64,000 bases of DNA from Rhizophagus irregularis (Eukaryota > Glomeromycota > Glomeromycetes > Glomerales > Glomeraceae): NCBI RefSeq assembly GCF_026210795.1, contig NC_089432.1, forward strand, positions 1,054,001 through 1,118,000. The letters are read 5' to 3'. Both the position numbers and the translations under genes were made by a program. Under the pieces are notes generated by a model that worked only from the letters and a program-made list of their open reading frames with translations, searched no databases and was not told the origin of the DNA. This document shows, one piece after another, positions 11,992-23,540 of the stretch. Within the stretch, counting starts at the first letter, position 1; each line of letters opens with the position of its first letter.

Positions 11992-13566
11992 ATGTCTAGT
12001 AAGAATAGTCGTTATCTGTCAACTTATAAAACGGCCACTAAATTTATAATTCAAATGAAGGATGAAGTAGAAAGTCAGTACAAACAATATCAGGTAATAA
12101 AAAATTTTTTTATCTTATAATAATTAAATTTAATCATTTATTAATTATTACTATCATAGAAAATAAATCATATCTGTTATACAAGTAGAAGTGATGTAAT
12201 ATTTGCCTATTACTATTAAATGATAGTGTGTCGCCAACGATCTAACGTCATGCCAATTGGGAGAATATTTACTGAAGAGATTTTTCTTATTCAAACATTA
12301 GGGGGTTTTGTGCCATGTAAAATAGTACGTTTATATTTTTTTGTCACATAATTCATATTCATTAGAAAAAAGAACAGGATATAAAATTACTACTTCACTT
12401 TTAACCGCAATCAAATATAGAGTTACATAATATCATTGAACTGTGTATTACACATATTAAACGTGTTAGTTTTTATTTTTTTTTCTTTTAAATTCATGGA
12501 TTTTTTAAACAAAAAAAAAATGATAAACGAAAATTTATTTCGAATTCATTTTATAAAAACAATAAATAAATTAACCATATAATATTCAACCAATTTTTAT
12601 TTTAAAATGATTTTTGAGAGATTCTTTTTGTTTTATAACAACTAAAACAAATATTTTTTTTTTGTTTCGTAACAATTAAAACAAATATTTTTTTTTGATT
12701 CGTGACAATTAACAATAACTGTAATTTGGCGTAGTTGCAATTAAAACAAACAAAAAACGGATTAAGGGGTCCATTATGTGATAATCACATGATTTACGCA
12801 GAATTACCGTTTATCACCACCCCCTAAAAAAATATGTAAAGGGGTTTCGCAAATAAAGCGATGAAAAAAAAAATTTTTTTTTTTATAACATAAGGAAGCA
12901 AGGAGCTTTGTAAATAACATTACAATTGGTAATTTTTTTATTTAAATCAATGATTTTTTTTTGTTTTAGAACTTACAAGAAAATATGTTAACCGTGTTAA
13001 AGCCTGTGTAGCTTTTCACAGGAGTTTACATACAGGTGAATCTATCGACCAAAGTCATAATCGCATAGATCAACAAGTTTGGATACGAAAGGTATTGACA
13101 AGTAATTTAGCAGATCATTTAAATTTTGATTAAATAGCAAAACTTAATTTAAAAATTATTATTTTTTTTGTACATTAAGAGCGTATTTCGCGACTTGAAA
13201 GGGGAATGACATCCATACAAGAACAAATGAGCAGTGGGTTCGGCCAGATAATAAGAATGTTAGAACGTTTCCTAAATTCGCAAGAGCATTCCACGACAAA
13301 ATAAGTGGTCGAATGGTCACCTAACACTACTCAAGCTCAAAGGCTTGCTGTCAAGAATTGTATGTTTGTACTACTCTTTTTTTTTATATATATACAGTAT
13401 ATTGACTATATTGTCTAACTTTGTTTTTTTTGGATCAGTATTGCAAATAAACTATACCATAACTTGCCATCCAAACAATAATCTGACGGTTCTGACCACC
13501 TCCATCTTTCATGTTACTAATCGTGATATCAGCGATAGTGCACAAACTATTGAAGACGCTGTACTA
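11992..13566 (+). pseudogene. Decayed multi-exon gene of unknown function
   Basis: Several exon-like pieces in order suggest one gene. A 34-codon exon (11992-12093) starts MSSKNSRYLSTYK, reads through DEVESQYKQYQ and ends at a good donor, CAG|GTAATA. Exon 12970-13091, read after a TTTTAG acceptor, contains RVKACVAFHRSLHTGES and ends at GTATTG. It joins in frame to 13182-13304 (RISRLERGMTSIQEQM, a short heptad-like helix). The TAA at 13302 looks like a nonsense change, because the same frame continues (VVEWSPNTTQAQRLAVKN) to a GTATGT donor. A further open piece at 13440-13566 (NRDISDSAQTIEDAVL) also ends in a stop. The 12100-12960 part could not be resolved. I do not recognise the family. Confidence 0.35.
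12620..12760. repeat. Short tandem repeat of about 40-bp period inside an apparent intron
   Basis: Units of the form AACAATTAAAACAAATATTT followed by a T run and GTTTCGTAAC or GATTCGTGAC recur at about 12629, 12662 and 12697, decaying toward CAATTAACAATAACTG. It lies in the unresolved middle of the decayed gene. Confidence 0.6.
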
Positions 13567-13570
13567 TAGA

Positions 13571-14744
13571 CAACCTGGTGCCGGTATATTGGGAAGAATT
13601 TTTTCAATCAGGGCAGGGAGAAAGGATCACTTTTTGATACTTGAACATCGTGATGTTTTTCTTTAATTTTTTAATTTTTTTTCTTGTCAAAAAGTTTCAA
13701 TTATTTCCATTTTAGCATTGATTTATCTTCGTTGTAAATCATCTTGTGCTAGACTTCTTATTATTTTATCAATTTGAGTTTATTTTATATTTTTCAACAC
13801 TCTAAGTCTCTAATAAAAATATAACGCTTTTGATTTTATGTTGATTATTGACTAAATAGAAACATGTCATATTTTTCTTATTCGATTTTATCGAATATTC
13901 CGTTATTCTAGTTATTTCTGTCACGATAGTATTAATAACTCGCGTTACATATATTTCATTGAAAACTTAAATTCCTTTTGTTTGAGATAACACTTCCACT
14001 AGCATGTGAATTTCTGAGTATTTTTTTCTAGTAATCACGACTCTCACAAATTTTTGGCTTGTCTATAAGTGAAAATTTTTGCCAGAAACTTTTGGAATAC
14101 CCAAACTTCCAGGACGCAATGGACTTTCCAGAATATATTTAAATTTCAATTTTTCCCAGGAATTTTTCAGTGAACCACATTTTAGTGATCACTATAAGGT
14201 TTTGCTTGTTCAATTGCCTCTGCCCATTAAAAGTGAAGTGTGGGGCGCCTAACTACTGATAGATATCGTAACACTTATTGTAACACTTATTGGTATCAAA
14301 AAGTCAAAATGAAAATATTGTGTTTTACCAACTAGTGATTATGCACTTATAACTTCAATCCATTTCGATAATTTATTAAATAAATTATAATTTTTTACAA
14401 TTAAATAATTTATTTTATAAATTATTAGACAATTTATTATATTAACAACTTTTTTAATCGCTTTTTTAATAAAATAAATAAAATTAATCAGCGTAATAAT
14501 GAAATTTTTTGAGTTGTATTATATAAAATTATGTTTATTGAAAAATTATTGTCATACACGGCTTAATAAAAAAAACTCAGTTCATAATTTTGGAAATTTA
14601 AGAATTAAGGTTATTACTGAAATTTCTTAATAAAAAATCATTTTTTTTTTTAAAGAAAAACGAAAATAATATTTAATTTTATATAAAAAATTTTATTAAA
14701 AATTTAATAAAAATATTCATCAATACCTTGTATACTGCATTTAT
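13571..14744. other. AT-rich intergenic DNA
   Basis: Nothing codes convincingly here. A small direct duplication, GTAACACTTATTG, occurs near 14268-14292. The stretch from 14340 on is A/T-only in large part and merges into the downstream side of the Tc1 relic. Confidence 0.5.
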
Positions 14745-15684
14745 TCAACGATTCATACTCTCGACAAGTTTTTGATACATCTCACATTGAATTTGTGACC
14801 AGCACTCCTGAATAAATGACTCTATTTCTCCCAAATTCTTTGGACTATTTGTTCTCGCTCGAATACGACGTTCAAGCTCATCCCACATGTGTTCAATCGG
14901 ATTAAGGTCGGGACTTTGTCTCGGCCATGGGAGTTGAGCCGTGTCATTAAACTTGTATGTATTGGCGCGTTGTCTTGCTGAAAAAAATACTCCCCATTTC
15001 TTCTTCAAATTGCTCCAAAAATGGTACTACATGATAGCCAAGGATCTTTTGTATGTATCTTTCACTATTAACACGACCATCAATTCTTACCGGAGGGCCA
15101 AATCATACCAACTAAAACACCTATACCACCTCTACCATGTTTTATGGTCGGAACAAGGCAATTTACAGCAAGACTTTCTTTTGGAAGGCTGCCATACATG
15201 AATTTTTTTATCGCTTTGAAACAAAGTGAACCTAGACTCGTCACTCCACACAAATTTCTTCCAGTCATTTATTGTCCAAAAACGACTTTCACGAGCCCAA
15301 AATAAACGAATTTTTCGCTTATGAGAGGTTTTCTGTACGTCTATGGTACCCATTTCATACCGTGTACGCCTTACAGTGCCTTTACTCACTTCTTTTCCGA
15401 TTGATTCAATAAAATCTTTTTGCATTTTTTCTGCTGATATACGACGATTTTGGTAAGGACAACTTAAAGATGACGTTTATCACGTTCATTTGATTTTTTT
15501 GGACGTCCGCTCCGTGAAGCAACAGTTAAAGCACTTGTTTTATGATATTTTATTAGAAAGAACTATTCAAGGAAAACTGACTATGGAAAGACTACTGTTC
15601 ATAATATTATGAGTCTCCAGCTTCATAAAGACCGATAATCCCTCCACGTTCGAGATTTGATAGTTCTTTTGTTTTGACCATTTT
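14745..15684 (-). pseudogene. Tc1-like DDE transposase pseudogene
   Basis: The reading is MVKTKELSNLERGGIIGLYE (start near 15681; N-terminal helix-turn-helix region), then RSGRPKKSNERDKRH (linker), then VWSDESRFTLFQSDKKIHVW (first DDE block, near 15230), then the KHGRGG block, and finally LPWPRQSPDLNPIEHMWDEL with DLNP and the third acidic residue near 14890. The blocks lie in different frames and stops follow EAGDS, so several frameshifts or nonsense changes have inactivated it. In the family this enzyme cuts and pastes the element at TA sites. Confidence 0.9.
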
Positions 15685-15854
15685 ATCGCACTTAACAGAG
15701 AAATGAAGAAAAATAAATATCACGCATGATGATTTTTTTTTATTTATTATTATTGTACTACAAAATCCCTCATTTTTATTGCACAAAATCCATTTTTGTC
15801 GCATACTTTGCAAATCATTAGGGTAGTCCTAAACTTTTGAGTAGGTAGTGACTG
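14745..15854 (-). mobile_element. Degenerate Tc1/mariner-type transposon
   Basis: A broken Tc1-like transposase reads on the minus strand. The 5' end of the element is placed at 15854, where CAGTCACTACCTACTCAAAA, read inward, is followed outward by TA (15855-15856), as expected for a Tc1 terminus at a TA target. I could not find a convincing matching inverted repeat on the 14.5-14.7 kb side, so that end is probably lost and the left boundary given is only the end of the transposase. Confidence 0.75.
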
Positions 15855-15856
15855 TA

Positions 15857-16866
15857 TCATGATGCCATTCGATACATGTAAGAAGAAGGTATTTCTTGTC
15901 CCGAATAAATGTTCCATCGGAACAAAGTAGGTTGTAGTAATTTAATACGTCCATTTTTCTCCCTGCATCAATATTATTCTGATTCCTAAGTTGTTGGACG
16001 AATTCCAAAATAGAATCTGCCGCATTTTAATCCATACTAAAAAGCTGCGAAAGTTTATTTTGGGTTAATCATAAAAATGAGTTTTCATTTAGGATTTTTT
16101 TTTTCATAATTTTTTCAATGTGAAATCAGAGTTCTTTTTTAGACTCCAAAAAGACTTTAACGTGGAGAGCTGACTATTTTTTAACGTTGGAAGGAATTTC
16201 GACAGACATTATTTTGTAAATTAAACCCATTTTTCGATAAAGTTCCACTATTTTATTTCCATGCTAATCCTAAAGGAGTAAATATGTGCCGATACTTCGG
16301 TACATCGTAAAACAGAAATATATAATATATTGTTGTTTTATTCTACTCCGCTAAACAAACAAGTGCTTTTCCAGTTACAGTAAACCAATTTTTGTATTAG
16401 CTTCACTGATATTGTATAAATGGCGACCCGAGATCTAGATCTGATTGATCTGATTGATGACTCTGATCTATAATTTTATATCAAAGTATTCAAGTAAAAA
16501 AAAAGATTACTGGTAATCATATTGGTAATCGTCCGATAATAACTTGTTTATAGGGATGTAAATCATATTGTCTATGTATTATAAGTAACAATTGTATATT
16601 ATTAGTCACCATTAACACCATTAAGCTATTTCATATTACTAGTTTAGGTGATATAATAAATGTGACTCATACATGATCTTGATTTTTTTTACTGATCAAA
16701 TGTATTAGTCACTGTGTATTCAAAAGATTTTACAAATATATATATACCCTTAAACTTCCTTAAGAAAAAATCAAAAATCAAATTTCATATTATTTTTCAA
16801 CTTCAAATATTATTTGTCTCAATTCAATTATAAATTTCAATCCAATATTTCAAACTATAATTCAAG
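15857..16866. other. Intergenic, upstream of a possible membrane-protein gene
   Basis: No gene was found. A TATA-like run (ACAAATATATATATACCC, near 16735) about 130 bp before the ATG at 16867 could serve that frame. Short GATCTGATT repeats occur near 16430-16470. Confidence 0.4.
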
Positions 16867-17334
16867 ATGTCTTATCAATTGTGCCCAAACATTATCAGTA
16901 CTATTCTTAATGAAATTCCCATCAATAAATGTTACCATAATCCTCAACTCATTGAAACTTCTCAAACTTCTCAATATTTACCATTGCTTGCTGGATTCTT
17001 TTATGTTCTTTTGATCATTCTTCTAATATACACCAATATTCTTAATAATATTATTGTCTTAATTTTTCGTTTATTGAAATTCATGTGTACTATAATCTTT
17101 TCTCTTTCCCATCTCCCTACTCTTTATTTCTCTAATATATTTCATCCTTTTGAAAATTTATTATTATCTATATTATTACCAAATCTTCTTTATTTATTGT
17201 ATATATTATTATCAATTCTTTTTCATTTTCTTTATTTACTTAACTGTATAATTCATATTCTCATCTTTTCTTATTCTTTACTTTATAGAGTAATCTATTT
17301 AGTAAATATTATTATCCTTTTAATTTCTCAATAA
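16867..17334 (+). CDS. Hypothetical small membrane protein (155 aa)
   Basis: The open frame starts MSYQLCPNIISTILNEIP at a reasonable context (TCAAGATGTCT), with a soluble N-terminus of about 45 residues. Several long hydrophobic stretches follow (LLAGFFYVLLIILLIYT near residue 40, then LLLSILLPNLLYLLYILLSI near 100, and more). It could be a multi-pass membrane protein. The caution is that T-rich DNA always reads as Leu/Ile/Phe, so a chance frame is possible. The non-repetitive N-terminus with Cys, Pro and Asn and the TATA-like run upstream favour a real gene. I recognise no family. Confidence 0.4.
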   Translation: MSYQLCPNIISTILNEIPINKCYHNPQLIETSQTSQYLPLLAGFFYVLLIILLIYTNILNNIIVLIFRLLKFMCTIIFSLSHLPTLYFSNIFHPFENLLLSILLPNLLYLLYILLSILFHFLYLLNCIIHILIFSYSLLYRVIYLVNIIILLISQ

Positions 17335-17419
17335 TTTAATTAAATAATCTTATATTACGTAGCTTGGCCCATTGCTTACCAAATATAGCATGGAGATGTA
17401 ATCTTTCCCCTTTGGTCAA

Positions 17420-17690
17420 CTTGGGATTATTTGACCATTCTTAGATAGATAATTTTTACAAGGGGATCGTTTGCATCGCCCATGAAGCATTGCACCATGC
17501 TAATTGGTGTCAGAGAGATCCTTTGTCTTGTAAAAATTTACCCTTTCTTGATCATTTGACCATTCTTAGATAGATAAATTTTATAAGGGGATCGTTTGCA
17601 TCGCCCATGAAGCATTGCACTGTGCTAATTGGTGTCAGAGAGATCCTTTGTCTTGTAAAATTTACCTTTCTTGATCATTTGATCTATCTC
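17420..17690. repeat. 125-bp tandem duplication, two full copies and a fragment
   Basis: The unit holds ACCATTCTTAGATAGATAA, AAGGGGATCGTTTGCATCGC, CATGAAGCATTGCAC and TCAGAGAGATCCTTTGTCTT. It occurs at about 17420-17544 and 17545-17669 with only a few changes (CATGC versus TGTGC, for example), followed by the first bases of a third copy (CTTGATCATTTGATC). It is a recent duplication with no coding frame seen. Confidence 0.85.
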
Positions 17691-18889
17691 ATGTGATTTC
17701 CTTCTTCACATGTGATACCCTTTATTTTGTTCCTTTGTTGAGTTCTTTCCTTAATAACTTATTAACTCAACAATATCCATCACCGTTGGTTCCACGATTT
17801 CTGTGTCCAAGTTCAATTCTTGGAGGTGATTTGCTTTACTAATTAGTTTATCCTTTTTTTCAATTTTCCATTCCAAATATTCTTAATCACTGACAAACTG
17901 AACTTATACAAGAGGTGAATGGGTGGTGTGATGTATGTTAAGTAAGAGACATTTCTAATGTTTCTACTTTTATAGGAGTTCCAGACGAAATTATGAACTG
18001 GATTTTTTAGGTAGAAAATATTTTTTTTATTTATTTTTTTAGTAACATTTTTAGCATTACTTATTTTTATTTTCTTGTAGGGATTACTGAGACAAACTGT
18101 ACTCCTGTGTTACAAAACAAATGATCACACATCAAAGTTTGTGCAACAGTTGAATTTAATGCCCTTCAGTATTTTTTGCGCAAATAAAATTTTTATCACA
18201 TTATCTTTGTATACAATATTTATTTAATCCATAAATTTTTATCACGTTACTCTGTCTTGTCAAAGGAAACATGACTGCAAATACTTTCTGACGCCTAAAA
18301 CATTAAGCTATGGACGCTGGCGATTATGACTATCGCAAATCTCCTCCTTGAACAGGAAAGTTTATTATTTTAATACTAGTCCATGTTCTGATATATAGCT
18401 TTTCCATACAAACTGACTGATGATTTCCATTACTAGCATTCAGTTAAAGAATCTCTCACTCCAAGACAATGATGACTGTCATCAATAAATGATATTGGAG
18501 ACTACTGGTCTGATAAATCGCCTAAGAAGAGTATTCATGTCATAGTTAAGCCACCCGTGTCAACTGACACTTCGAGTTATGAACAGGAATTAACAAGTCT
18601 GTCTATGGTATGTATAAAGTAGTGGGGATAAACTGTGAGAGCTTTTCGTTGCTTTACAGTATATGACGTTGTTGTTAGCACTAAATAGTAAATATCAAGC
18701 ACATGACCCTTGAAGGACTAAAAAATTCCATATGTGCAAAGTATCAGATGAGAATAACTTTGTGAAATGCTCCAGCTATTCGTATCAAAATACAATTTCA
18801 AGTCTACCATGTTTATAGAGACTCCCTTGAAAGCTCTATCAAATTTGACCTACTACAATATATTGAAAATGACGATAAACTAATAAAAT
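17691..18889. other. Intergenic, possibly exon relics
   Basis: Short intron-like borders (TTTATAGGAGTTCCAGACG near 17970, TTCTTGTAGGGATTACTGAG near 18078) suggest a dead multi-exon gene, but open pieces are under 20 codons and no family is visible. Confidence 0.3.
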
Positions 18890-19032
18890 GATGGTTTCTA
18901 TTATTACAAAATATTATTTATATTAAAAACTAATTTATAAAAGAAACCAACTTATAAAATGAAGATGGTTTCTATTATTACAAAATATTATTTATATTAA
19001 AAACTAATTTATAAAAGAAACCAACTCATTCA
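18890..19032. repeat. 74-bp tandem duplication with terminal inverted heptamer
   Basis: Two near-identical copies (18890-18963 and 18964-19032) each begin GATGGTTTCTATTATTAC and end TATAAAAGAAACCAACT. GGTTTCT at one end pairs with AGAAACC at the other, so each copy can fold as a hairpin. It sits just downstream of the 19126 SLR gene. Confidence 0.85.
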
Positions 19033-19125
19033 AATTCATTTTATTAAAATAAATAATTATAAGGTACAATTTAAGTATCTATATAAAATAAATATAATAG
19101 AGTTAGTTGATACATTGATATTTCT

Positions 19126-20013
19126 TTATGCTGTAAGTTCCTTTAATTTATTTTGAGCATATTGGTATCCTTGTTTTGCAGATTTATTATACCAATAAAT
19201 TGCTTGATTTATATTTTTTCCTATACCATTTCCATATTCATACATTAAAGCAAGATTACATTGAGCCAAATAATTGTCTAAATTTGCTGCCTTTTGATAT
19301 AATTCAAACGCTTTATAATCATTAATATCAATCCCAATTCCATTATAATAACAATTACCTAAGTTATTCATTCCATTCGCATTTCCTAAATCTGCTGCTT
19401 TTTGGAATAATTCAAATGCCCTTTGCCAATTAGTAACAGTTCCAATTCCCATTTCATAACAATATCCTAACTTATCTATCGCATTTGGAATTTCTTTGTC
19501 TGCTAATTCTTCATACAATTCAAAAGCTAAATCATTATTTATATCAACACCTTCTCCATGAATATACATTTCAGCAAGATTTAATTGAGCTACGCTATTT
19601 TCTAATATTGTTGCTTCATGATATAATTCAATTACCTTTTGCTTATTAATAATAGTTCCAATTCCATAATAATTAAAATATCCAAGTAAACAAATTGAAT
19701 TTGAATTATATTGATTATTTAAAAGCCAATTATAAATTTCTGGTGTTAATATCTTGTGATTATTAATATAATTTATTATATTATTTTTTAGTATTTCTTC
19801 ATCTTTCCCTTCATTTAGTCCTTTAAAAATAAGATTGATCATTTCATCAATTATGATACTTAAGTCTTCTTCAAATATATTTTCATGAATATTTTGAGTT
19901 ATAGGTTCTATTTCATTTATATTAATTTTATCAAAATTTTGAATAATTTGAGAAAATCCTTTTAATGAATTATTGGTATTTGATGAATCAATATTATCTA
20001 AATTTAGTTGCAT
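19126..20013 (-). CDS. Sel1-like repeat protein (295 aa)
   Basis: A single exon with the paralogue architecture: a short Asn/Ser-rich start, the shared helical domain (FSQIIQNFDKININEIEPI, IIDEMINLIFKGLNEG, LTPEIYNWLLNNQ), then five SLRs from ICLLGYFNYYGIGTIINKQ to YWYNKSAKQGYQYAQNKLKE. The conserved LGxCYxxGIGTxxxxxKAFELYQKAA core is clear in repeats 3 and 4. Predicted soluble adaptor, partner unknown. It is intact, with no frameshift. A conserved upstream element lies 95-115 bp before the ATG. Confidence 0.88.
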   Translation of the reverse strand: MQLNLDNIDSSNTNNSLKGFSQIIQNFDKININEIEPITQNIHENIFEEDLSIIIDEMINLIFKGLNEGKDEEILKNNIINYINNHKILTPEIYNWLLNNQYNSNSICLLGYFNYYGIGTIINKQKVIELYHEATILENSVAQLNLAEMYIHGEGVDINNDLAFELYEELADKEIPNAIDKLGYCYEMGIGTVTNWQRAFELFQKAADLGNANGMNNLGNCYYNGIGIDINDYKAFELYQKAANLDNYLAQCNLALMYEYGNGIGKNINQAIYWYNKSAKQGYQYAQNKLKELTA

Positions 20014-21781
20014 ATTGGATATTATAAATTAATTTAAATAACAAGGGAAAGGAGAAGGCAATAATTTTTGTGTAATTATTTTTGCAGCACATTTATTTAT
20101 ATGTGTGGTGGTACTGCATTGTAAATCACTAGAACTATTGTAATTTTACTGATATTCAGTTGTGTAATGTTAATCAATAATACTCGGGATTGAACTCAAT
20201 TTTATTTTATTTCCATTATTGGAGTATATCCAAATTTAGAAGGTTATCGAATTTATTTTACCTTTATATGTTATATAATATGCATCAATTAATTAGTGAG
20301 AAATTATGATAATAATAAAAGATGAATTTGTAATAAATGTATTTTTAATAAATGTAAATACTTATTTTAACGTATTATATGTATTTGATATTTATAATTC
20401 GAATATCATTGTGATAGCTCCCCTTTAAACGCTCTTTAAACATATTTGTGATTTTACAAAAAAAAAAAAGTTCGTCGCTAAACATTGCATATTTTATCAT
20501 TCCTATCATTTGAGCATCTATTTGTAATTTTACTTCTCGTAATCTTACAAAATTTCTTTTGATTTGTGTAAAGAATTCCTAAGATCCGCTCGCCTAAAAA
20601 AAAAGTGAAAAATCGAAACGTTAGCTAGTAAGGCATTTCGTTAAAGGAAATGCAATCAAATACCTACCGAAATCCTTACATCCAAGATGCGGTCTCTAAA
20701 AAAAAAAGTGAAAAATCGAAATGTTAGTAAGTTCTTTATAATTTTTGCATGTGTTTCAGACTCATTTATTTACCCGGACAACATGGTCTTGTTAAATTGG
20801 GAATAAGGAACTTTTTAAATAAATATTATGAAACGTCCTTAATAATATTGTTTATATCATGAACCAAAAAAGCTCATGAATCCTAAAATATGATTAAGCG
20901 CTTTTATATCCTCATTATATTTGCCAATATGTAAGCAATTTATATTTCAATTATTTCTGTAATTGAAATTAATAAATTACTGTGCATAGCGATCGTCGTG
21001 TAGATGATATTAAGTATTCCTTTGCGAAAAATTAAGGCGGGAGCAGAAAACTGTTATCAATGTCAACATTCTAATAACACGATACATTCCATACACAAAA
21101 TGGTCTTGTTTGGATTAAATTCTGCTCACCTAATAAGATATCGTCTTTTCTTTTTACAATATTTAAGAATATCCAATATGTAAAACCAATTATATTACTA
21201 AAATAAATTTTCGTTTTATGTGAAAAAAATACACATTTAAATGCTACCACATATTTCAAAGGACATGTGATATTCTTTGAATATGAATGGAACGAAGATA
21301 TTCCATCGTTAATCTATATCCAAATACAATAGACGTACATGTAAAATATATGATAATTCATGTAATTAATTCTTTATTTAATAAATACTATAAAGTAAAT
21401 TTTCATAGTATTAACTGGAATTTTAATCATTGATATCATTAATCCTTAATATTTTTAATTTGATCAAAATTATATACATGCTCAAACTCTTAACAGAAAA
21501 TTAACAAACTAAATTCAAATAACAAATATATCACTTCATTTTGGACCTAAATTTTTATTGTAATATCATATCTTACATGTATACGTGCAAAAAAAAAATA
21601 AAAAATAAGTCACAATATTTGATATATTGAATAGCTATAAAAATGAAGTTAAAAAATTTAAAATAATGACGTATAAGTTATTTACATCATAAATATGGAA
21701 CAACTTGTTTCACATATTTAATAGTAGTAAAAACAATTGATAAAAAATAATAAGAAAAATAAAATAAGAATAATAAATAAT
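20014..21781. other. Promoter region and intergenic DNA with a repeated motif
   Basis: The SLR promoter element is at 20106-20128. Two imperfect copies of AAAGTGAAAAATCGAAACGTTAG occur near 20600 and 20705, each after a poly-A run, and resemble units of the array at 54080-54660. The frame 21071-21259 (-) has no support. The rest is AT-rich without features. Confidence 0.5.
20106..20128 (-). promoter_or_regulatory. SLR-family upstream element
   Basis: The coding strand reads GATTTACAATGCAGTACCAC, about 95-115 bp before the ATG at 20013. It matches the GATC(N)CACTGCAGTAYCACCA consensus shared with the neighbouring SLR genes except for changes in the PstI-like core. Confidence 0.6.
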
Positions 21782-22744
21782 TTACTTCTTTGTAAGCTCC
21801 ATTAATTTATTATCAGCATAGAAGTATCCTTGTTCAGAAGACTTATTGTACCAATAAATTGCCTGGTCTAGGTCTCCTTTAGTTTCATACATTTTAGCAA
21901 GATTGTATTGAGAATATTTATATCCCATATTTGCTGCTATACAATATAATTCAAAAGCCTTCTGACTATTAACATTAGTTCCACTTCCCATCTCATAACA
22001 CCATCCTAAGTTATTTATTCCATCTAAACTTCCCAAATCTGCTGCCTTCTGATACAATTCAAATGCTTTTAGCTTATTAACATTAGTTCCAATTCCTTTA
22101 TCATAACATAATCCTAAATTACTTATTCCATCTGAACTTCCTAAATCAGCCGCTTTTTGATATAATTCAAATGCTTTTTCTCCATTTGCGTCAACTCCAA
22201 TCCCATGTTCATAACACCACCCTAAGTTATTTATTGCGTTCGGAATTCCCTTTTCTGCTAATTTATTTGATAATTTAAAAGCTTCATTATAGTTTTTAAA
22301 AGCAGATTTTCCATAAATATATATGTTAACAAGATGTAATTGAGCGACATTATTTTCTAGTTCTGCTGCTTTTTGAAATAATTCTAATGCTCTTTGTTTA
22401 TTAACACCAACTTCAATTCCATGATAATTAAAATATCCAAGTAAACAAATAGAATTTGAATTATGCTGATTGTTTAAAAGCCAATTATAAATTTTTTGCA
22501 TATTTATTTTTTGATTGTAAATATAATTTAGTACATGAAACTTCAATAATTCTTCGTCGTCATTTAATTCATTAAAAATAAAATTAATCAATTCATCAGT
22601 TATAATATTTAAATCTCCTTCAAAAATATTTGTAGGTTCTACTTCTTTTATATTGATTTTATCAAAATTCTGAACAATATCATTTAATAAATTATTGGTA
22701 TTTAAGGAACTAATATTATCCGAGTTAAGTTGCTTATCACACAT
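21782..22744 (-). CDS. Sel1-like repeat protein (320 aa)
   Basis: Start chosen at MCDKQLNSDN (22744). The open frame extends upstream to 22870, but that part contains the conserved promoter element (22824-22848) and encodes a Cys/Leu-rich leader absent from paralogues, so it is 5' leader. The shared helical domain (IITDELINFIFNELNDDEE, MQKIYNWLLNNQ) is followed by six SLRs. Repeats 3 to 5 (INNLGWCYEHGIGVDANG, ISNLGLCYDKGIGTNVN, INNLGWCYEMGSGTNVN) are close copies, suggesting recent internal repeat duplication. Repeat 6 is shortened (AKMYETKGDLDQAIYWYNKS). Intact. Predicted scaffold or adaptor; partner unknown. Confidence 0.88.
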   Translation of the reverse strand: MCDKQLNSDNISSLNTNNLLNDIVQNFDKINIKEVEPTNIFEGDLNIITDELINFIFNELNDDEELLKFHVLNYIYNQKINMQKIYNWLLNNQHNSNSICLLGYFNYHGIEVGVNKQRALELFQKAAELENNVAQLHLVNIYIYGKSAFKNYNEAFKLSNKLAEKGIPNAINNLGWCYEHGIGVDANGEKAFELYQKAADLGSSDGISNLGLCYDKGIGTNVNKLKAFELYQKAADLGSLDGINNLGWCYEMGSGTNVNSQKAFELYCIAANMGYKYSQYNLAKMYETKGDLDQAIYWYNKSSEQGYFYADNKLMELTKK

Positions 22745-22823
22745 TGTAAATTGATTTAATAAATGTAACGAACAACAAGGGAAAAGAAGCAAATAAATAA
22801 CTTGTGTAGTAAAACAACGTTTT

Positions 22824-22848
22824 ATGGTAATACTGCAGTGCAGATCAG
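22824..22848 (-). promoter_or_regulatory. SLR-family upstream element
   Basis: The coding strand reads GATCTGCACTGCAGTATTAC followed by CATA, 80-105 bp before the ATG at 22744. It is one of the best matches to the family element, and its place inside the longer open frame argues that translation starts downstream of it. Confidence 0.7.
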
Positions 22849-22919
22849 TTTTGTGCACCTGCAGTTTCATTGTATGATTGCTAATTTAAAATTAGTAATG
22901 CGCCAAGAACTGGGAGTTC

Positions 22920-23540
22920 ATAACATTATACAATAAAACTGCAGGTAGTGAAACGACGAATACAATATTATAAGCGGATATCCGTCAGCTGAAATAATCT
23001 GAATAATTATTACATATCCGCAGTAGATCGAATAAATAATTCGCGGATATTTTGCCAAATTATTTACAAATGATCTGCAAATTACATGGCTAACATGAAA
23101 TCCGGAAATTATCCGTATTACCATATATCCGTGGATAAAACTAATATAATTTTTTATTCACATTTTTTTTTAATTCAACAGTTCAAAAAAACCTCGGTCA
23201 TCATTGAATTTTCATAGAAGTTAAAAAAAAAAAAATTTATAAATATTCACACAATCATATCAGATATGTTTCAGTTTTTGGATGGCGAAGTGTTTCTTAA
23301 ACAGGTTAAAAGTATGACAAAATCAATCCTAAAAATGCAAGTATATTACAATAAATTATATCCATATCGTTGTTTATGAAAAAGAAGAAAATCATCATTA
23401 ATTTATTTAATTTCGATTTATTACAGTTGAACTTACGAATATTCATGAATATTTGCAAATTATCCGTGTGGATTGTTCTACAGATTGCTCATTAATCCGT
23501 AAATTATCCATATTATTCGCATAAATCTGTAATGCATCAT
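22920..23540. repeat. ATCCGCGGAT-word region, probable decayed TIR element
   Basis: Words such as GCGGATATCCG, ATCCGCAG, CGCGGATA, ATCCGTATT and their complements recur at 22975-23135 and again at 23450-23535, with AT-rich DNA between. The outer sides share loosely inverted sequence (CGAATA, ATAT and CGGAT in order). This matches the style of the hAT-like elements at 45358 and 59165, but no target duplication could be found. Confidence 0.4.

Noticed and set aside
14560-14600. CAGTTCATAATTTTGGAAATTT as the left TIR of the Tc1 relic
   Set aside because: It matches the right end (CAGTCACTACCTACTCAAAA) only in the first bases and has no TA next to it.
22745-22870. 42-residue N-terminal extension of the 21782 SLR protein, signal-peptide-like
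   Set aside because: It overlaps the conserved promoter element and is absent from all paralogues, so it is leader sequence and not a signal peptide.
22918-23540. hAT-like element in the ATCCGCGGAT-word region with defined borders
   Set aside because: I could not match TIR ends or an 8-bp duplication, so it is reported only as a word-rich repeat.
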